From Limnomonas spitsbergensis (taxonomy: Eukaryota; Chlorophyta; Chlorophyceae; Chlamydomonadales): DNA of 64,000 nt. The notes beneath the pieces are model-generated. The model was not told where the DNA came from. It did no database searches and saw only the letters and a program-made list of their open reading frames with translations. Shown here one piece after another: positions 11,989 to 22,316 of the stretch (its first letter is position 1; the number at the start of each line of letters is the position of its first letter). Position numbers and translations under genes: made by a program. The stretch spans positions 2,542,001 to 2,606,000 of the forward strand of contig JAYJMM010000102.1 in the NCBI GenBank assembly GCA_037349105.1, in the 5' to 3' direction.

Positions 11989-13956
11989 TTATTTCACCGC
12001 TGGGTCACCAGTGGGCAGCGGCACGTTCAACGCCGTCAGAGCCCCCTCTGCCTGCTCCCTGACCCCCGGCGATCTTGACTTGAGCAACGCCATGAGGGCG
12101 GGTATGCCCCCCTCGCTCACTATCTGCTCCGCATCCTCCGTGCTGTGGAACGCCAGAGACCACAATGTCCCCGCTGCATGCTCCCGCACCTTGGACGAAC
12201 CTGAGCCCGTCGCCCCCACCAATGCAAAAATGGCATCCGCTTTGACCATTTCTGCTCGCATCTCCTCGTCCTGAGCGAGGTTGCGCATCGCGCCAGTAAG
12301 CGGCACCATCACCTCCACAGGGGTATCTTCCTCGGTCATAGCTGGCACCATGTTTTGCAAAGCTCCATATCGCTCCATCTCGCCAATCGTGAAATCGTCG
12401 AGCACGGCCGTTATGTTCTGCAACCCGCCCGCGGCCTGCTCTATCAAAAGGTCGCAGCCACTCGATAGCTGGTCCACAAAGTACCGTACAGCGCCGCCTT
12501 CCGAAAGCTCAAAGCAACACTCGACCGCCAACATAAGATTCCGCAACGCCCCTGCTGTTTGGCAGTTGGCCTGTAGCCAGGATAGCAGATCCGGCTCACC
12601 CAACACGTATTCCAGAAGATCTAACAGCAACGGGACAATGCCTTGCTTCAGCGCCGCATGCCTATTGCCCTCGTGCAGAAAAAAATTACGGAGCGCCCCA
12701 GCTGCATGTTCCACCATACTCGGATCCAACACAGGCCGATCTACATGTTCTGGTTCCACACTGTTATCTGTGTCCGAATCACGCCATGGGGGAACAACCT
12801 CCCTGAGAACTGCGATGATAGCTGGCAGGCAGCTGCTGGCGGCGGCTTGAAGCTGGCTGTCATCTGCTGACGCTATGTTTCGCAATACCCCCATGGCGTG
12901 TGCTCGTATCGAGCACGTCTCCCCTCCCCTAATGAGCCGCACCAGCACATCAACAGCCCCCGCCTCGACAAAGCCAAGCTGGCCCTGGGGGTAGGAAGTC
13001 ATGAGCAAGGCAGCCGTCACGGCCCGCTCCGCTACATCGCTCAGGCCGCTCCCCATCAGAGTGACAATGTCCGGGTAGGCGCCGGCAAGGGAAACCTGGG
13101 CGAGACTTCTCGGGTCGAGCGCCAGCCTGGACAGTACCCAAACCGCGGTCCCGTGGACATGCTCACATCTTGAGCGCAACATGCACAACAAGGACGGCAA
13201 CGCACCCGCCTTGATGATCTCATCCTTGTTGCTTGTGTCCAGTGACAGGATCCCTAGGGCACAGGCGGCAAACGCTTCAAGCCCGGACTCCTTAAGCAGC
13301 GGGACAAGCGCGGGGATGGCGCCGGCCTCGTCACCCTCTCCGTTCATGTCGTGGCCTTCCCAAATGGCGTTCATAGCCGACACGGATGTCCTCCGCACCG
13401 CAACAGAGTATGAGGGCTGCACATGGAGGACGAGGAAAGGCACGACGCCCGAGTTCTTGACCTGCCGCCTGAGCTCCTTGCTCAAGGTCAGGGACACCAG
13501 CGCCTCGGTACAGGCCTGGATGACATCCTCGGCAGGAGATGCCATACAGCGGACAAGGGCAGGGATGGCCCCTGCGAAGACCAAATTGGCACCGGTGTTT
13601 TGGTCGCTGCAAAGATTCCTGAGGGTCTTAGCCGCCATGACCTGCAAGTCCACCGAACTGGCTGCCAACATTTCAATCAAGCGTGGAAACGCCCCCGCAC
13701 TTTCAATATGGACATGGAGCCGGGCGTTCATGGCAAGGTTCCCCAAAGAACCTGCTGCAAGGCCCTGAACAAGCGACGACTTGGATCCCATTGACCATAC
13801 GAGCGTGGGAAGGGCGCCGGCGCTGATGACAATAGACTGTAAATCTGCTCGCTGGGCGCTCGCTGAGGCCAACAACCTAACCGCCCGCACTCTTTCTGTC
13901 ATGGAGCCCGATGTCAGCTGCCCAACCATCTCCTTCAGCGTCTGGTAGATTTCAGC
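11989..13956 (-). CDS. Armadillo-repeat protein, one long exon
   Basis: An uninterrupted frame of 646 residues from the first in-frame ATG (13929) is built of about 14 armadillo-like repeats of roughly 42 residues. Each has the helix-3 signature: GALPTLVWSM, GAFPRLIEML, GAIPALVRCM, GAIPALVPLL, GALPSLLCML, GAYPDIVTLM, GAVDVLVRLI, GIVPLLLDLL, GGIPALMALL and others. Such solenoids are protein-binding scaffolds (Vac8, beta-catenin and plant ARM proteins); the partner cannot be inferred. The frame stays open upstream of this ATG (AEIYQTLKEM) to an acceptor-like CGCGTAG at 13957, so the ATG may be internal and an upstream exon may exist. The C-terminus (NVPLPTGDPAVK) directly follows the last repeat. 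The lack of introns contrasts with its neighbours. Confidence 0.9.
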   Translation of the reverse strand, partial: AEIYQTLKEMVGQLTSGSMTERVRAVRLLASASAQRADLQSIVISAGALPTLVWSMGSKSSLVQGLAAGSLGNLAMNARLHVHIESAGAFPRLIEMLAASSVDLQVMAAKTLRNLCSDQNTGANLVFAGAIPALVRCMASPAEDVIQACTEALVSLTLSKELRRQVKNSGVVPFLVLHVQPSYSVAVRRTSVSAMNAIWEGHDMNGEGDEAGAIPALVPLLKESGLEAFAACALGILSLDTSNKDEIIKAGALPSLLCMLRSRCEHVHGTAVWVLSRLALDPRSLAQVSLAGAYPDIVTLMGSGLSDVAERAVTAALLMTSYPQGQLGFVEAGAVDVLVRLIRGGETCSIRAHAMGVLRNIASADDSQLQAAASSCLPAIIAVLREVVPPWRDSDTDNSVEPEHVDRPVLDPSMVEHAAGALRNFFLHEGNRHAALKQGIVPLLLDLLEYVLGEPDLLSWLQANCQTAGALRNLMLAVECCFELSEGGAVRYFVDQLSSGCDLLIEQAAGGLQNITAVLDDFTIGEMERYGALQNMVPAMTEEDTPVEVMVPLTGAMRNLAQDEEMRAEMVKADAIFALVGATGSGSSKVREHAAGTLWSLAFHSTEDAEQIVSEGGIPALMALLKSRSPGVREQAEGALTALNVPLPTGDPAVK

Positions 13957-13959
13957 CTA

Positions 13960-15780
13960 CGCGGAGCCACACAGACATGCTGTTTTCAGTGTGCATGTGG
14001 ATTTGCGCCTTCTTCTTCAGATCTCTTGACATCGCTCTTCATAATTTCTCAGATCGCTTGACATGGCTTAATAATATCTAAATGTTGTGACAAGACCATT
14101 GCATGGTCCTTGCTCTTGCAGGGTTTTCATATTTTATTATTAGGATAAACCAAAATTCACATTTGGAACAAGGGACCCTTTTGCCGCAGACTCACACGCA
14201 ACTAAGGATGCCCCAAGGGGCCCAACACTATTATCAAAACGAAGCCACCACATTTGGTACGTCAGCACTTGACATGTGGGGGATGTATTTTCAAACAAAA
14301 GCTATCGTACTTGGGTGTGCATGAAGACCAGTAGAATGGCTTGAGTGCATCTGAAAATGGCTTGTGTGCATTTGATCCAAGAGCATTATGCCATGCATCT
14401 GATGCAAGTCCTTTGGAGTGAGCGGCGTCGATGGAGTTGACTTTGTGCAAGAGCCTCGAGAGTTTACAAAGATGGAGGAGCTTGTGTAGGAAAGATCAGT
14501 CTTTATGTTCAGAGGCATCAGTTAAACTCAAGCTGCAACCCCACCTTCACTAGACCGAACTTTGACAATCCAAACTGCCGACCTAAATTTGGTTACAACT
14601 GACGGATGTCTCGAGACATGTGGCAAATGCTCACAGCGGACAATCGCTCCAACCAGGTGGATCTTATGCTGATGCCATGCATGGTGCCATATATGGTACT
14701 AGTGCCATGCATGATGGCCGCTTGCTCCGCATCTGTGGATCCCAATGGTCATATCCCTCCCCCCCCATGTTTGGCCCACCTTGTCGAGGCTCTCCCATTT
14801 GGCAGCTCCCTCTGCAGCGTCCTTGCACTTCTGAATGCAGTTGCTGCTGGAGCCCAATGTTCCACTAGTCTCCCTGACACGAGCTTTACTCATGGATGCC
14901 AAAGCTGTGGCAGGGGGCAGAGGCCTGAGCAGGGGCTTCCAAGGCTGTGTGGCAGATACGTCTTGGGAGCTGAAATCTGCATACAGCCATAGGTGCGGGG
15001 TTCAGGCTTCAGGTACTAGGGTTAAGGGTCTTCAATGAGTATGCAAAGGAGGATGCATGGGGAGATGCATGGAGTAGGTGCCTGGGGGAGATGCATGGGA
15101 AGGAGCATGGGGTAATGCATAAGATATATGCTGCATGCCATGGGCCTTGACAATACCGGTTATACCTTACGCAACCCGCATACTAGATTCACCCTTATTG
15201 ACTCTAGAAGCCCAAGTACGGTACATTGGGAGGCTTGACATGGTCAAGCGTGGACATAACGCCATGCCTGGTGCACAACTTGCTAAACATTTCCCCGGCG
15301 TGTAGCCTGCATACCTTCAATGGAAGGCTGTCGATGTCACACGACAGGAATGACCCGAATGCGCTCAGAATACCGGAGGGTTCAGATTCACGGCGTCCAA
15401 GAGTGAGGATTTGAGGATGTCAATGATAGTTAGTTGTCTTCACCTGGTATCCAGGAAAATGACGAGTCCTGACAAGATCTGCAATGTTGCAGTCGTAAAG
15501 TTCTGGCGGGGAAGCAAATGTCAGGGGACGTGCTTGCGTGCTGACGAAAAACAGAGAAAGGGTGGAAAGGGTTGAATGTGGCAGATTCACGAAGATCCTC
15601 ATTGGGAAATGGACTACAGCGAATTGTACGGATTGCTGGTGTCTGTGTGTCCAGCCCCTGCCTAGTATCTAGCTCCAAAACAATTCATTGAAATACAGCC
15701 TCTTCACGTTCGTTTTAAGTGTAATTGTCGGTGGGAGCAAACCATTCCAAGGGTGACATTGGCGCCTGCATACGAGTGCG
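13960..15780. other. Region between the armadillo and bZIP genes
   Basis: Divergent spacer. A frame at 14620-14868 (+) is rich in Gly, Ser, Tyr and Met (for example SYADAMHGAIYGTSAMHD) and could be an N-terminal exon of the bZIP gene, but no convincing splice pair links it, so it is not called. Imperfect gagatgcatgg repeats occupy 15050-15120. An ACGT-core site (GGACGTG) lies near 15525, upstream of the bZIP start. Confidence 0.35.
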
Positions 15781-15783
15781 CAA

Positions 15784-16706
15784 ATGAACCCTACACCACC
15801 CAATGGGCTGATGTTGCCTGGACAGAGCTCTCTGCCACATATGGGTGCAATGCCTCCCATGGGAGTTTTAGGACATAAGACTTGGCCACTGGGGGGACCT
15901 TTGCTAAATCAAGCTGGACAGTCAGCGTCCCTTTCGTCCATACCTGTCCTGAAGAGAGAGAACCCAGAACGAGATCAAAAACAGGAGATACGAAAGCAGG
16001 CAAGCTGGTTGCCCGCTTGCTGAGGTGTTTGACAGGCTGTCTGACTGACGCACCAAATATATGCCATGCCGAGGGTCACCGTTGCACGACGTCTTGTAGC
16101 TTTATTGATATGTGCAATATGTACGCAGGCAAACCGCGATTCTGCACGGAAAAGTAAGATGAAGAAGAAGCTCGAGAACGAGGACCTTGTGGGCCGTAGG
16201 TGAGAATCGTTCTCCGCGTATCTGGCACACGCTGCACTTCCTGCCATGGATATCGTGCCACGTGATGCCTCAAATAACCTTCAAAATAGACCTAAGCCAA
16301 TCGGCCTGTGCGACTCGGTGCATGGATTACAGCTACCCTCCGTAAGCTGCTAGATATGGTCTTTTGTATTAAAGTCTTGCATAAAGATGGAACCCTGACC
16401 TGGTGGAAAGACATCTCCTTTGCCTTGTGGCCAGTAAGACGTAGCCACCCATCCGTGGCCATGCAATTGAATGTCGGGCGGAGGCGTAGAATCTGAAGAC
16501 TCTGCAGGCCATGCCATGGCTCTCCACACTGGTCTATGTAGCCTGCTGTCACTCGTTTTCTTACATCTCTCTGTTGCTTGCTGCTTGACCATAGGCTAGA
16601 ACTGGTTCACTCCAACAAGGATCTAGTGTCCAAGGTGAAGGAGGCGCAGGGTCGCGTGCGAGCGCTGCAGTCGGCCAACAACAATCTTAAGGAGCAGTAT
16701 TCTTAA
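15784..16706 (+). CDS. bZIP transcription factor, GBF-like
   Basis: Three exons (15784-15999, 16129-16199, 16595-16706) encode 132 residues. Residues 1-60 are Pro/Met/Gly-rich. The basic region follows (RDQKQEIRKQ, then ANRDSARKSKMKKK), with the invariant N-x7-K and exactly nine residues to the first zipper leucine. The zipper repeats L-x6-L: LVGRRLE, LVHSNKD, LVSKVKE, AQGRVRA, LQSANNN, LKEQYS. The NRDSARKSK core resembles plant G-box binding factors (NRESARRSR), so ACGT-core DNA binding in the nucleus as a dimer is expected. Intron 1 splits the basic region between Q and A and uses a GC donor (AAAGCAG followed by gcaagc); intron 2 is GT-AG in phase 2. An in-frame TGA lies upstream of the ATG. 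N-terminal exons further upstream cannot be excluded. Confidence 0.88.
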
Positions 16707-16709
16707 GTG

Positions 16710-17720
16710 CTGACAGCTTCCTAGGAGGCAAGCTTAGAAGCCCTGATGGTTGCCTTGGAGGCAAGCTGCTTAGTTCTGATGCACCCACTACGCTCTAATA
16801 GAATAATTCACACTTGAAACCGAGGGGGGGGCAGAAATAAAAGCTGGAGACCCCATGCCCGATTATAAAATCGAGCGACCAAGCCTACCACCTACCCACC
16901 TACCGTCTCATGAACCCATTGCAATCCAAATATCTCGGTCAAAATTCAAAATTACAGGGCATGTGAGGGGTCTTTTTTATCAGCTCGTCAAGGCGCTTTT
17001 ACCGGTATATTTCAATTCGTTAGGTGATGACAATTCATGCCAACAGCTCGGCCAACAGTCAATTTGTGTACTGGACTCAGCCAGGCTATTGAGTACCGAC
17101 TTGCTTGCCAGCGATCACAATTCATGCCAACAGTCAATTTGGGTACTGAGCTCAGCCAGGCCATTGACTACCGACTACTGCTCGCTAGCGATCACATGTT
17201 TCCAGAAGGCAGATGGCCTGGATTGCGGTGGCAATGCACTGGCATCAGCCTTCATCTTGGCCATGAGATCCCTCACTGCCTTCTTTCTCCTCAGCGGGAC
17301 CTCTTTGCCCACTACTCCCTCTAATTCCTCCACCGTCACCGCGTAGCTTGCCACTTATGCATCCGCCAGCTGCTGATCGGGATGGGCTGTTTGCATGTGA
17401 TCAAGGTAGTGATAGCTCCAGACCCACGGGCGGGGGGCGGGCGGATCCCTGCTCCTGCAGACATGGCATGGCACTGGCCTGTTGGTGCAAGGATTGCTGG
17501 CTGACACCTTGTGCGCTGAGCCGTATGACATCTTGTGGTGCAGAGGGCATGCGGAGTTGACTCTCAGGACACCGCTGATAGCGCCCTTTCCCAGCTCTGA
17601 CCTGCACATGCCAGAGCCCCGGTCTCCACACACGATACCACAGAGGCCACATGCTTCATCAGCCTTAGGCTCCAAGCTGCAGGCTGCGCCACATTGGCCC
17701 AACAGGATATGGCGTGCGAC
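16710..17720. other. Spacer after the bZIP gene
   Basis: No supported gene. A local duplication at about 17036-17185 repeats caattcatgccaacag plus the flanking tract (tactgagctcagccaggc) in two diverged copies. A TACCGGTA palindrome lies at 17000. Confidence 0.4.
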
Positions 17721-17723
17721 GTG

Positions 17724-18751
17724 CTAGTGCATAGCAGGTATCTTGAACTTCTCCCCATACCCAGCCACCCTACAGTCCACAAGCACAACCCTGGCTGCTG
17801 ATGGCCCAGACTGATCCTGGCGCTGCTCTAGCTGCTGAGGCACGCTGTTGCAAAGAGGCCAGGATTTGGCATCATTGCCTCTGTAAGGGAACTCAGCGGA
17901 CATATTGACGCTGTGAGGGGCAGCTGGCGGAAGCTGGCCTGGCACCCCCCTGCCTGGGCGAGCAGAGCTGCCAAGATGCTGTCCAGAGTAGATGCCTCGC
18001 ACCTTGCCACGACATGCGGTGTCTCTGGAGATAGAGAGGCTGTCATGGCGAAGGGGAAAGCTTTGTGGGCAGCCACCTTCAGCTGCCCGCCAGTCTTGCC
18101 CATCCACTAAAATGCAGCATCTGACCCATCCTCCTCGTCGCCTCCAGAGTACCTCAGGTGCATAAGCACCCCAGTCACCTGAGTAGCCTCCATCAGCAGC
18201 TGCTCCGTTGTCATCTCGCCCACACTATGCAGACCCCCCTTGGCCGTGGGGACCTGGAGCACATCAGCTCTGAAGACCGCCAAGGCCAGCACCCCGCCGC
18301 TTGAGACCAGCACGGCAAAGGGGTCCCGCACCATGAAGGATGCTAGGCTGTGCCAAAAAGCTGCTGCCACCGAAGCGCTGGTTCTGGCCAAGCCGGGCAC
18401 TCGCTTCAAGCGGTCTGTTGACCGGGGGTCCTTGGGGAAAGTGTGGCGCAGAGCTGTGCTCTTGTGCACCGGCTTGCCCCCCACCAGGACTGTGATCTCA
18501 TGCGTGGTGACAGCTGCTGCTTCCTGTAAGGCATCCTCGACCGTTATGGTTGCATCAGCCGTGGCTTGCCGCTGCAGCTCACCTACATCATCGTCCGCTG
18601 CCTCCCCGTCCCCTGCTCCTGCTTCCGCTGCCTTTCCGCCCCGTGCTTCCTCTGCCTCCTCTGCCTCATCCCCCTCAATGCGGCTAACACCCACCCAGGT
18701 GCCAAAAGGCTTCCGCAAGGAGCTTTCTATGGAAAGCGTGAGGAAGTCCAA
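17724..18751 (-). pseudogene. Broken repeat-family gene (copy 3)
   Basis: A 214-residue frame (18751 to 18107) includes an acidic Ala/Glu-rich stretch, then KPVHKSTALRHTFPKDP, STDRLKRVPGLARTSASVA and DPFAVLVSSGGVLALAVFRA. It ends at a TAG, after which coding-like sequence continues (GQLKVAAHKAFPFAMTA, ILAALLAQAGGCQASFRQL). The family signature MSAEFPYRGNDAKSWPLCNS then appears in another frame. This is best read as one gene with a stop and a frameshift. The signature is shared with copies at 0.9, 10 and 20.6 kb, so it is probably transposon-derived. No known enzyme motif is visible. The plus-strand frame over the same DNA is a shadow. Confidence 0.5.
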
Positions 18752-18759
18752 CTGAGGAC

Positions 18760-20100
18760 TGCCACATAGCAGGGGGCTGCTGGCAACAATGAGCTGCTCT
18801 TTCTAAGGCTGGCTCAGCTGGTTTCGGGGTGTGTCCAAGGGAGCCAAACCCTCAATGTGGGGGGCAGGGGGTCATGTGGTCATTCAAGCAACATTTTAGG
18901 ATGTAAATGGGCTCATGTTGGCAAAAAGAACACAGAGGTGCCACTGCCAGTCTTAACAGACCTCCAGAAAAAAGATACGAGGTTTTCCAAATATTGGATT
19001 TTTTGGAGACCCCCCCCCCCAACTTTGTCCCCCAATTCTCCCACCCCCCTGGGCCAAAAAATATTTTAAAAATGGCCATGGAATGCTCTCGTTAAGCTCT
19101 ACAAAAAAGGGGCATGGGGTCGATTGTTTTTGGTTTTGCCCCCCCCTCGCTTGAAACTTCTACTTCCGGATGAGTGCAAATTGTCCTGCCTTGGGAAACG
19201 AAAATGCACAATCTCAGAGAAGTTCTCTTTGTCTACCAGATTTCTGACCCCCGGTAATCTTCCGGCACCGGTACGGAGTTAACTTATGATTATTGATCAT
19301 GGAAGGGTGTTGAGGCACACTTCTTGGCGTCTCGTACCCTCAACTGCGTGTTCCATGCTTACCCTACCCTTATGTACTGAATTTTGACAATTTTTTGCTT
19401 CTGCTTGATTTAATTTTGTTATCCTGAAATTAGGACAGGCTGTGAGTGCGGTATGGTAGTTGGGTAGTTTGTTAACATGTTTGGCATGATATTCACATCA
19501 CGTCTATCACCTGAGACCTGAATCGGGTGATGACTGTTGAAATGACAGTATGCTTGGTCTTTTTAAATATAACCTCTCATGCAGCTCACATTGCCTTTCG
19601 GTGTGCCACAGCTGAACAATTGTGAAACATCCCACATTGCCATATGCCATCATGTGGCATCAGTCAACCTCTAATTCGTATTCAAAACACTATCATAGGG
19701 CACATTCGGGGTCCATGAGCAGGTCAATGCGCTTCCCATTGTATCAATCCATCTACCTGGTTATAAAATACTGGTGTCAATCGTCCATTCAAGAAATGAG
19801 GCCTGGGAACCAGCTAATGTTCCTGGGAACCTTTTGTCCCATTTACCTCCCGTTTCCAGAGCATTTGACCTTGACCTCCATAAAGATCAAATGCTCTAGA
19901 AACAGGAGACTTGAGGCAACACGTAAGCATTTAACTTGGGCTAGCCAGATGCACCTTTCCCTTCTGCTTCCTTGTGACCTCTTCAGCGCTGATGGCATAC
20001 CTCGCCACATTGTAGCAGTTACCAGCTGACCAGGAAATGGTCCTGTGGTACACCGCTGGTGGTATCTGCAAGGGATAGAACCCGGCAACCCGCCACACGA
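18760..20100. other. Intergenic, with a stem-loop at 19853-19906
   Basis: No gene is supported. The segment near 19853-19906 has inverted 17-base arms (gtttccagagcatttga and tcaaatgctctagaaac) with one mismatch around a loop of about 20 bases. A second imperfect C-rich tract lies at 19010-19060. Confidence 0.45.
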
Positions 20101-20139
20101 TCTGCTAACTCCCTCCTCCCCATATCTATACCGCCAAGT

Positions 20140-21020
20140 TCCATATTCCTGCCCCCCATGAGGGTGACACGGCTTCACCATGGCCCTGGCTGTACATGGC
20201 TGGAATTGAGCTTGGTCTTCCCCTACCAGCCGAGCCTTCAGCAGAGCGTTCAGCTGAGTACAGCGGGTGTGCACCGTTCAAACCTGCTGACCAGGATGGA
20301 CTGAGTCCATGTGGCTTAAGGACTGGTACCTCCAGATATGAGGATCGATGGCACCCTCAACGCTTTTGCAGTGTATGCCAAATATGTTTGACGCACCTCA
20401 TCTCGGTAGCTGCAAGTGAATGACATTACACCTCTGGTCCTGCTCAAAAAGGCTCGGCCGCGTGGGTTCCCACAATGATTGATGCACCTCATCTCGGTAG
20501 CTGCATGTCATCTTGAAGAACACAGACAGAGGGACATAGCCAGATTGCTTCTCTTATACCATTGCTGACGGGTGCCATTGCTAAGTGACCAGGTTGTGGC
20601 CGCACCGCCACTTGACGGGAACTCAGCTGACATCTCAATTGTAGTGCTGAGCTGGTGGGAGCTGCCCAGGGGTCCCACCAGCTGGGCATGCATCTCACTG
20701 GAGATGTTTAGGTTCGGCACCTCGCTCGTTGCAACTTGTACCTGGAGAAGGGAGTCTGACATTGCCTCTTAGGGCTTGCACCTTCAGTCGAGCCTTATTT
20801 GAGCAGGGCCCAGAGGTGTAACGTCATTGATCTTCATTCCCACCCAGCCCAAGTCGGTGCTTACTAAGCACCGACAGGTTTAGAATAGTGCATACCCGCT
20901 GGTCCCTGCTGAACGCTTGGGGCTGGTAGGGAATGACTTGGCTCAATTCCAGCTACCATGCACAGCCTGGGCCATGGTGCAGCCATGCCATCCTCCTATG
21001 TGAGGGGCAGGAACATGGAA
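20140..21020. repeat. Nested inverted-repeat element
   Basis: An outer block at about 20140-20300 (ccatattcctgcccc ... tggaattgagc) returns inverted at about 20870-21020. Inside, a sharper terminal inverted repeat pairs 20419-20455 (AATGACATTACACCTCTGG ... CTGCTCAAA) with 20786-20828. The interior carries repeat-family copy 4 (minus strand, MHAQLVGPLGSS, MSAEFPSSGG). A perfect 11-bp-arm palindrome (GTCGGTGCTTA and its complement) sits at 20853-20875. The same inner TIR recurs at 33356 and 34112. Confidence 0.6.
20489..20762 (-). pseudogene. Copy 4 of the dispersed protein-coding repeat
   Basis: Minus-strand translation contains EMHAQLVGPLGSSHQLST, then MSAEFPSSGGAATTWSLSNG and RQQWYKRSN, colinear with copies 2 and 3. 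It is a short fragment without start or stop context, lying between the terminal inverted repeats at 20419 and 20828. Confidence 0.5.
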
Positions 21021-21029
21021 CCCGGTGCT

Positions 21030-22165
21030 CTAGTCGGGGGGAGCAGGTGAATGAGTGCTTGTGATTTTGGGGTGTAACATCATGGGTTTGCGATTCTTCT
21101 GTTGCATGCTCACGTATTGTATTCCTACTCCATCCATTGCACGAATGATGTGATCATATCAACTACCGGTACAATGTTTATATCAGGATTTGGCTGAATA
21201 GCTGTGCCTGTGATCTTTTAGCCGCCCTCCTTGCCAATCTGGCTTGGCGTGGGAGGGGGGGGGGGGCATGCTTTAGTCGATAGCGTTAGACGAAGAACGG
21301 CATCAGTGCAGCAATCTCGCTAGTCAAATACTGACTTACCCCCTATTGTATCCTCTGTGACTCCGTTTCCTTGTTTTTTTTGACCCATAGGCCGGTATGT
21401 TTGTTTCTTTCCTCCCATCCGTTTAATTGAATGCCCACGCGGTTGGTCCTTTTGAGGAGTGCAACGTCATTGGCAGTAAAATGCCTAAACACATTGTATT
21501 TCTTTACAAACATATATAACATTCTGGCAGGATTTTCGGTGACCAGTGGTCACAGGCCACCCATCTCGTACCGCTCCTTTGAGTCAAAAATGTTTAGAAC
21601 ACCAGATTCAGGATACCGATATCTGGCTTTCGGCGAAGATGTGTGACCATTCGTTCCCCCCCTGGCATTCTCCATTTCTTTCTCACATACCCTGAGTTTC
21701 GTTCTTCTCCCAACTCTTGTATGCCCTCCTTGCTGAGCCTTATGAGCTGGGCCCAAAGTTGTATCACGTAAATTACAAGCATAACTTTCCCCCAGTGAAA
21801 CTAAATTTGTCGGTACACCTGTTCAGGTACACATTTTTTCCAGTGCTGTGCCATTTCAAATGAATGAGCACTCCTTGCGGCAAAAGCCAAGAGGGCCCTT
21901 GACAGGACAAGCGTTTGTAAAGCCCTCCACCCAGCACATACTCCTCCCTACCCAACGCCACATATCTGAAAACTCAAATGAGCGCTCCAACAAACTTGAT
22001 CTTGTGTTTCTGCCAAGGTCCCTACTGGTACCTTATTCACTGCTTGCTGCGGTCAGCCTTGAACTGGGCGGCCTGCAGAAGAGGGACAAGACGGGATATG
22101 AAATGTTGTATGGATACTCAAATGTCTTGTTTTCTTTTTGCTTGGTTCACTTGTTCCTTAGGTGC
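21030..22165. other. Downstream flank of the aconitase gene
   Basis: AT-richer spacer with only short frames. A block at 22120-22180 (atgtcttgt ... ttgcttggttcacttgttcc ... ttcaccgtgac) recurs at 33294-33354, so the sequence just 3' of the last aconitase exon includes a dispersed repeat. Confidence 0.5.
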
Positions 22166-22316
22166 ACCTATTCACCGTGACTGCAGAGTGCCTCGACTGC
22201 ACAACACATCAGTCACCTCATGCTATGCAGGCACAATGACACAGGGAGGACCGCCTGGCATAGCAAAGCTGCCCCACCGCCGTCGTCAGATTGTCAGGCG
22301 CCCACACCCATCTCAC

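Noticed and set aside
12011..13794. Plus-strand frames of 87-195 codons
   Set aside because: They are shadows of the armadillo gene on the opposite strand; their composition is not protein-like and the minus frame shows regular repeats.
18240..18769. 171-codon plus-strand frame
   Set aside because: It is antisense to the better-supported minus-strand repeat-family frame and Ala/Ser-rich, as expected for a shadow of GC-rich coding DNA.
19622..20029. 135-codon plus-strand frame
   Set aside because: Its composition is not protein-like, and it crosses an imperfect stem-loop; no splice or homology support.
22172..22180. Micro-exon giving the aconitase ending SR-stop after SALNAM
   Set aside because: It is in phase and has a CTGCAG acceptor, but it falls in a block repeated at 33.3 kb and is only nine bases long, so it cannot be supported without transcript data.
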